From Cryptomeria japonica (lineage: Eukaryota > Streptophyta > Pinopsida > Cupressales > Cupressaceae), in assembly GCF_030272615.1 (NCBI RefSeq), contig NC_081412.1, positions 690,750,083-690,814,082 of the forward strand: a stretch of DNA of 64,000 bases, read 5' to 3'. The position numbers were made by a program, and so were the translations under genes. Positions 58,021 through 64,000 of the stretch are shown here, piece by piece (the first letter of the stretch is position 1; every line of letters starts with the position of its first letter). The notes under the pieces are model-generated. The model made no database searches. It worked only from the letters and a program-made list of their open reading frames with translations, and was not told the origin of the DNA.

Positions 58021-61000
58021 CTACACTTTCAACCATGGGAATATGCAGACCATCAAATCTGTTCTGCTTTTATCAACCGACTGAACACTTAGGATTTTAG
58101 ACTTAGGAAAAATGCGGGCGCAGGCACAAATATTAAAAGAGATCGACTATAGGGAAAATTTTGCACGCGACTTTATTAAAATCATTTCTAAAACCGGTAT
58201 AACACAACTTAGCGCTTAGGAAATGAAAATGGCCCCACCCATGGTAAACAACCCTTGGCCTTAGTGGGAAAAAGTAACGACGAGATATATCATAGTTAGG
58301 ATTTTCTTCACAAGACATAGGAAATTTTGATAAACCCTAAACCTTAGACCTTGAAGTTTGACAGAGGATGCAAACAAAACTAGAATGATCAATATTTAAG
58401 CTCAAAATTGAGAATTCTGATGCAATCAATTATCAGGGCTATCGGTGGCTCTAGTTGGGGATGCTCATTTCACAGAAATGAGATGAGAAACCAAAATCTT
58501 TTGTGAAGCAGACCAATTGCAGGGCAGACCAAAAAGAAATTACCTGGACAAGGTAACTTCAACAGAAAAGGAAACTATAGTACCAAAGAAAACCTAACTA
58601 ATTCTCATGGATAATAGCTACTTTCAAGAAAAGTAGAGCCTCAGAAAATTATCCATGAATAGGCAATTCAAGAGGGAATTATTAATCTTCCCATTGGGCA
58701 TAGAGTAAAAATTTTTACCCTACCCCAAATTGCTTGTGGCCTGTAGGGTCAAACCACATATGATGTCCCAATGCCATCTGTCAATATCAACCAATGTTTT
58801 CCTCTGTCATAAATGTAGTTGTGATCACATTGCATCTTGAACAGTCTAGTGACATCACTGCTATATAACAGTTCCTTCTTCAACATGTTATAAAAAACCT
58901 TTATCTCAGTGCATTGTCCATTTATCTGAACCTTGTCATCAGGCATTTCTTGAAATAAACAAAACCCATACTCACTGTTGTGACTCATTAAAATTGAGTC
59001 AAGTTTAGAGGCCCATTTCAAAATTTTGCTCTGCATGTTAGAAAGGCACCTAAATGAGTCAGTTTGAATGGCCTAGTTAGAGAGGGGGTAAAATGGAGCC
59101 AGTTGATTTTCAGAGGGTAAGGCTTAGGAGACTTGTTACACACCTTTCATTTGGCCTATGCAATGATGTGCAACTTTTAGAATTCAGTTTGGATAAGTTT
59201 ATGAGGCAAATGCAGATTTTATTGAGTAGCCTACTTTGGGTGTTTACATTTTTTGCCCTGTTGATCGTCATGAAGAATTTCAAAATGGATTCAATTCTAT
59301 GCATAAATGTGAGTCATCCTACAATGTTTCAAGTCTTAACAAATCCATTTGCAATTTGTATGTTTTGACAAGGCCCTGTTTCGACAGCTAGTCGGAGCCC
59401 TGTTTTGCACAAGTGTAAAAGTTGCCTCAGTGAGTGTCATGTTAGAATGTTTGCTCCAGGTTATTATTGGTATAGATGATGAGCTATGTTTCCAGTTTCA
59501 GGCTCCTACCAATCTATTTAGTCGGTTTGCAAAAGGGTTCATTGAACTATCACTTTCAGTCTTCCGCACTTTCAGTGTTATATCAGTTAATGTAGCCATT
59601 TTCATGAGCGCACCATTTGCATTGTGTCAGTCTTGTGATCAAACTGATAATTCTAAGTTTTAATATTTACTTCAAGGTACCTATGTTTCACATTTGAGGG
59701 CCTACGGAGGTCGTTTGATATTTTTGAGAAAGGCATCATGTGTTGCCAGAACATTGACTTCATCAGGTCCGCAGTGTCAACAAAGCTAGTTGACCATTTT
59801 TGCCAATTAATATCTCTTTGCTCAGGACTCATTTTGAGAAACCGTTTGGTAGAGTTCATCCTTGTATTTTAGAGTACATGCCTGTCAGATGGCGAGGTCT
59901 AGAAAGGTGATTTGACTAGCTTGAAAAATACGTCTTCACGATTAAATGCGAAAATGTGGCGTAATCGCCTGAAGGTTGCAAAATTCAGTCTGATGATCTG
60001 AAAATGATGTTGATCATTTCCAAAGGTATGGGTAAGGTTCCTGAAGCTTTTCAGAGGTCAATTGCTTGAAAATGAAATTTTTTTTAGTTGGACCCACTTT
60101 GGGGCCCGACCTGGCTCATGCTTATGCATTAATTCTTGTGGCGAACTATTCTTATTGCATGGCATGCAATCTCCCATTTGACAAATGATGATGCTAGAGA
60201 AAGTTGCAAACTAGATTGTTTGTTATTCTAATAATTGTGGAGAGATTTCAGATAGAGATATGGAGAATATGGCCCTTCTTGTCCAGAACATGGAATGTGT
60301 ATGGTCTAATAGTCAACAAGAGCATCAGGATACAGTCCTCAAGTAGATATTTTTGAAAATTCCAAAAGGATGGTTGACTGTTATTGATCAAATGCAAATT
60401 CTTAGTTACAAATCAATTTCTCCCACACATGGCATGGTAAAAGGTTTATTGGAACATGAAGCAATGAAATTGGCAAATGAATGCCAGTCAAATCCTCCCC
60501 TTCCCATGTGGTAGTAGCCAGCACATAAAGTAAAAAGCCAAGGGAATGCAAATTAGTTAGTTGCAGTGTTCCCTCCCTTACGTCGCATGTGAGATGCTCC
60601 AAACTTCAGCTGATGGCAGAAGGCGTGGTAATGCAGAATGTCCCCACATGAATCCTCTCTTAGTATTTACAGCAGTTCAAAAAACCAAGCAAATGCAATG
60701 TGGTTGTTGTAGAATGCTATCTTCTCTTCCCTTGGCTGTGATCTTCTGTGGTGCAGGTTGGGTGTTGGAGTTTAAAGAGTGTAGAAATTTAGCAAAGCAA
60801 GTAAATGCCAATTAAAACCCAAAATCCTTCATGTGCCTCCCCATCTCCCTTCCTTGCTGGACATGGAGTTGAAGAAGGCTGCCAGAAGAAAACAAGTGCC
60901 AGCCAAAGATCTCTCTGTGTGGATGGTGGAGGAAAGGAACATCAGAGCATTCAAACAAATGCAAATTGCCATGCTCACGTGGAGATTAAAGAAAGAGACT

Positions 61001-61319
61001 ACTGAAAATAAAAAAATGCTATGGCAAATCTATGTGGTTGTTTGGAAGCCACATTAAATATGTAGCAAATGAATTTGGTAGGTATAAAGCCAATTTCCAC
61101 GACCTTGCCAGCATTTTCCCTCCCCTACGTGGTGTTTGGGCATCAAAATTTCAATCAAATGCAAAGAAAATGCCATTAAACAGAAAGCTTCAAAAATGAA
61201 GTTCCAGGCAAATGTATTTGTCCCACATTGGCTGGGCGGGCATGTATTTTCGTGTTTATAAGCAAAAGCACACATATCTAATATTTCAATGCCATCAAGG
61301 CTTTTGATGGACGATGCCC
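58021..61319. other. Unassigned sequence, no supported gene
   Basis: Several short frames exist, for example minus-strand 58133-58318 (RRYFFPLRPRVVYHGWGHFHF), 58749-59036 and 59653-59859, and plus-strand 60805-61057. None has a recognisable domain, a supporting neighbour or splice structure I can defend. The 58133-58318 frame is the most protein-like in composition. The stretch 60400-61250 repeats short phrases such as gcaaatg and aaatgcc without a clear period. Confidence 0.35.
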
Positions 61320-61915
61320 ATTGAGCACCCAAGGTGGACCCCACGCGCATGGATGCGGATCCCAAGGCAATCAAGGAGGTGACAGATGGCGACGGGTGGA
61401 CCCCACACAAGCACAGATCCTGAGGCAAGCGGGCAATTTTTGAAGGAAACGGACGGCTTAACCAATGAGCAGGTTCGAGATGATCTGACGGTCGACACGA
61501 CTTCGCATGGTGGTGATGCTCACCAGTTAGAGGTTGTGAAATGGCAAAAAGCTCAGCGAGTTAAAAACCCTACAGGTTCGAAAGATCAGACAACTCAAAC
61601 GACTACGCGAAGGAAAGTTACTTGCCAGTTAAGGTCCGCGAAATAGCGAAAAGCATCTCCAAAAATGAGAAAGGTTAAAGGTCGATCAAGTTCCAAGTAG
61701 ATCGACGGTGCATGTGGTTTCATGAGGTGAAGATGCACGAAACATACCGTCTGCAAAATGGCAAAAGACAGGTGGACAGACAAGTGGCAGTGACAAAGCA
61801 GACACATGATGGTGATGAGGTGTCATCTGAGGTGGCATCCAGTGGACCCTGTGAACCAATCAGGTCCCACCACGTGGCAAGGCGTCGGGGCACAATCAGC
61901 GCAAAAATCAAAGTT
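61320..61915 (+). promoter_or_regulatory. CpG-dense repeat-containing region with a G-box
   Basis: CpG dinucleotides are far denser here than in the rest of the window (for example cgcgcatggatgcgg, ggtcgacacgacttcgc). Internal repeats include GGTGGACCCCAC (61333 and 61395) and variants of gaaatggcaaaaagc at about 61540, 61645 and 61756. A G-box core CACGTG lies at 61871-61876. An 86-residue frame (61386-61646) has no recognisable domain. It could be a promoter of an unseen gene or part of an LTR. Confidence 0.35.
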
Positions 61916-62640
61916 AAATGCATATTAAATATATAGTTGAAACTATATTAAAAAATGAAAAATTTAAATGATGTGCACATGTTGAGTGATTAATTTGCCC
62001 AGAGGTCCATTTTTGGTCAAAATGGCAAGTATTATATATTGCTAGAAAGCTCTCAAGATGAGGAAGGCAGTTATGAAGTTTTTTTAAGCAAAGATCAGAT
62101 CTTTTGAGAGCATTTTCCGTGGGAAAGATGAAGGAAGTGAAATTTAGTTGGAGAAAGGGGACACTTGGCTTGTTTTGATGAAATCTGATCTTTTCCCTCT
62201 TCCTTCTTATTCCACTTTTCTTCTCATTGTAATGGTTCCAAAAATTTGGAGAGTGGCTCTTGTTTTCATGGCTTCCAAATTCTGAGTTCTCTTCAAGATT
62301 GTACAGGGCAGAGCTTCTCTTTTAGTAATAGAGTTCTTTCCTGTTGTAGGTGTTTTGTTGCAGATTCTTGTGCATGTAAGGCATGCACAACTTCACACTG
62401 AATTTGTCTCTGGATGTATTTCTTGTTGTTACAAATTGAAGGCCTTAAGGAGGTTTGAAGTTTGATTTCAAGGAGGTTGCAGTGATTGTTTGCAGGCATT
62501 CTTCAAGGAGGAATTTAAATTCTGTAATACATCATAGATAATGGGATATACATTTTTGCAGATCTGATGGTTTTGTGAATGAGCTGAGTAATGCATTTTT
62601 GTAAGGCATTAATGCAGGGATATTAATAATGAAGATGGAT
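61916..62640 (+). other. TATA-like site and leader-like sequence, function unknown
   Basis: TATTATATATTG near 62030, about 160 nt after the G-box, is followed by purine-rich sequence (AAGATGAAGGAAGTGAAAT) resembling a transcript leader. No open frame of note follows on the plus strand. Confidence 0.3.
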
Positions 62641-64000
62641 TTGTAGTACATGTTATCATTTACAATTTGATATATGACTCTGTTGCCCTTAGATAAGGCA
62701 CTGGTCTCACAAGTTCTGGGGATGTTCTTAGAGAAATATACTTTAAAAGACAAATCTATTTCCCTTCATGTTTTAGGGGTTAGTGTCCTATCCTTCCAAA
62801 GCTCTATTTCATCTACTATTTGTACAAGGTCTAGCCCATCTATACATATTACTTAAATTGGTGAGCTTGTGGAATGTTTTATCTGCTTTCTATTGATGTT
62901 GTCATAAGGTGTGTCATAGGTCTAAATCTTAAGCATCAAAAGGTACACCTGCCTAGGTTTTGCAAAGCCTAAAGAGTAGAAGGATTTAAAACATCCTTGT
63001 TAGTTGGTCCAGTTAATCCTTGGAAATCATGGTTGAGGTTGGCTACCTTTCAATAGTTTGGTTGTAGATTACAATGGTTGCTGATTTTGTTGTTCAGCAT
63101 AAAAAGGAACCAACACTCACTATCTGAAATGGAGATATGCTGATAACAACATTCAACAAGTTTCATGTCTGCTTCATCAGGCTGAAAAGGGAAGTGAAAC
63201 ATTTCATACTATGTTATGCAACTGTCATCATGAAAATTGGTTTCCTCATCTATTTGCACCTCTATAACATGCTCATCATTAGAGCATTCTTGCAAACATG
63301 GTGCAAACTCATTACAAAGATCAAAGGGGAATCTCTCATATGCTGGTTCATCCCATATAATAATTGTTTTACAAATATCTATATCTAAACAGTCGATATT
63401 TGAAAACCATTCTAATTCACTTCTATTTTACATTATTGTAGCCAGTAGTTCTTGATCAACTTTGTGTACATTCAAATCACTATATGATGAAGAAACATCA
63501 TCATTCACCTTTTCAATGAAAATATTCTCATGTACAATAAAACTTTCCAATTCTGGTTTCAAAATGTCATGTGGAGTAACGAAGCAGCAATCTTCCTCAT
63601 CTATTTCATAACCTTCGTCTATATCAACAAACTCCACACTCTCATATTCAATGTCAGCATTCGTAACATCTTAAAGAAAATTATCTTCACATTCGCTAAT
63701 CACAAATGTTTCTAGATCAATTTTATATAAATCCTCAAAAGTATCAGGACAACAGGTTTCAGCATAATCTTTTTCATCTTCTTCAACCTCCCATTCTTCA
63801 CATCAAGAAAAATCCTTGCACAAAGCCAGTTCACTATAGGGTTGATCCCTAAACTTCTCTAATATAATCTCCTCATTATTTTTTGATTTTTGAGTCCTTT
63901 CATACACAACTATTTGTAATGGAACAATTGGTTTGTAACTATTTAAAACATCATTTTCAAGGACACAGAGCTCAATCAACCTTTCATGTGCCTTACTTTG
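62641..64000 (-). pseudogene. Degenerate acidic reading frame, unknown
   Basis: Read leftward from 64000, one frame runs for about 300 codons to 63100 with only four stops (near 63803, 63672, 63428 and 63211). It is very rich in Asp/Glu (EEWEVEEDEKDYAE, DIDEGYEIDEEDCC). The same frame continues to about 62640 with many more stops (FQGLTGPTNKDVLNPSTL; ISLRTSPELVRPVPYL). Most stops sit where Trp, Gln or Arg codons would be one transition away. I do not recognise the family; an acidic segment of a retroelement polyprotein is possible. It continues beyond the window. Confidence 0.5.

Noticed and set aside
58133-58318. Possible exon (RRYFFPLRPRVVYHGWGHFHF) on the minus strand
   Set aside because: Protein-like composition, but only 61 residues, with no recognised domain, partner exon or defensible splice sites.
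60805-61057. Overlapping short plus-strand frames as genes
   Set aside because: Short, without domains, and in sequence with repeated short phrases; no promoter or homologue can be named.

Overview
The window is plant nuclear DNA from a large, repeat-rich genome. A gymnosperm is my best guess, but that is inference: I see no host gene that would fix the lineage. About 55 kb of the 64 kb (1 to ~55,200) consists of LTR retrotransposons inserted into one another. All coding regions found are broken by stops or frameshifts. I see no rRNA, tRNA, CRISPR or intact host gene.

Elements, with names used only here. C1 (1-5358, minus, leaves the window on the left) is a copia element inserted in the reverse transcriptase of G1, a plus-strand gypsy chromovirus (5359-~9426); solo LTR S1 sits in the C1 gag gene. 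C2 (9427-13747, minus) is a 3'-truncated copia. G2 is a minus-strand gypsy-type element split into 13748-14024 and 42978-44617. Between its halves lies a 29-kb nest: NA-A (14025-42977, plus) carries C4 (18861-33486, minus copia), which itself carries NA-B (24500-31096, plus) and solo LTR S2. NA-A also carries C5 (33512-41153, plus), the best preserved copia. C6 (44618-53385, plus copia) has a solo LTR in each of its own LTRs (S3, S4). G3 (53386-55197, minus) is a truncated chromovirus. Target-site duplications of 5 bp at S1, S2, S3, S4, C4, NA-A and NA-B support the boundaries.

The most unusual content is the NA family. It has LTRs, an initiator-tRNA-Met primer site and a polypurine tract, but no protease, integrase, reverse transcriptase or RNase H. 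It encodes ORF1 (coiled coil plus four CCHC zinc knuckles) and ORF2, a product of about 1,050 residues that I do not recognise, preceded in both copies by its own TATA-like box 150-151 nt before the ATG. NA shares its tract/LTR junction with C4, and a palindromic LTR hairpin with C1, C2, C4 and C6. This fits mobilisation in trans by copia elements, with the hairpin as a candidate shared RNA signal. The stem shows paired substitutions between families.

From 55.2 to 64 kb the sequence is mostly unassigned. It contains an old duplicated segment near 57.7-58.0 kb, a CpG-dense stretch at 61.3-61.9 kb followed by a TATA-like site, and a degenerate acidic reading frame on the minus strand at 62.6-64.0 kb.
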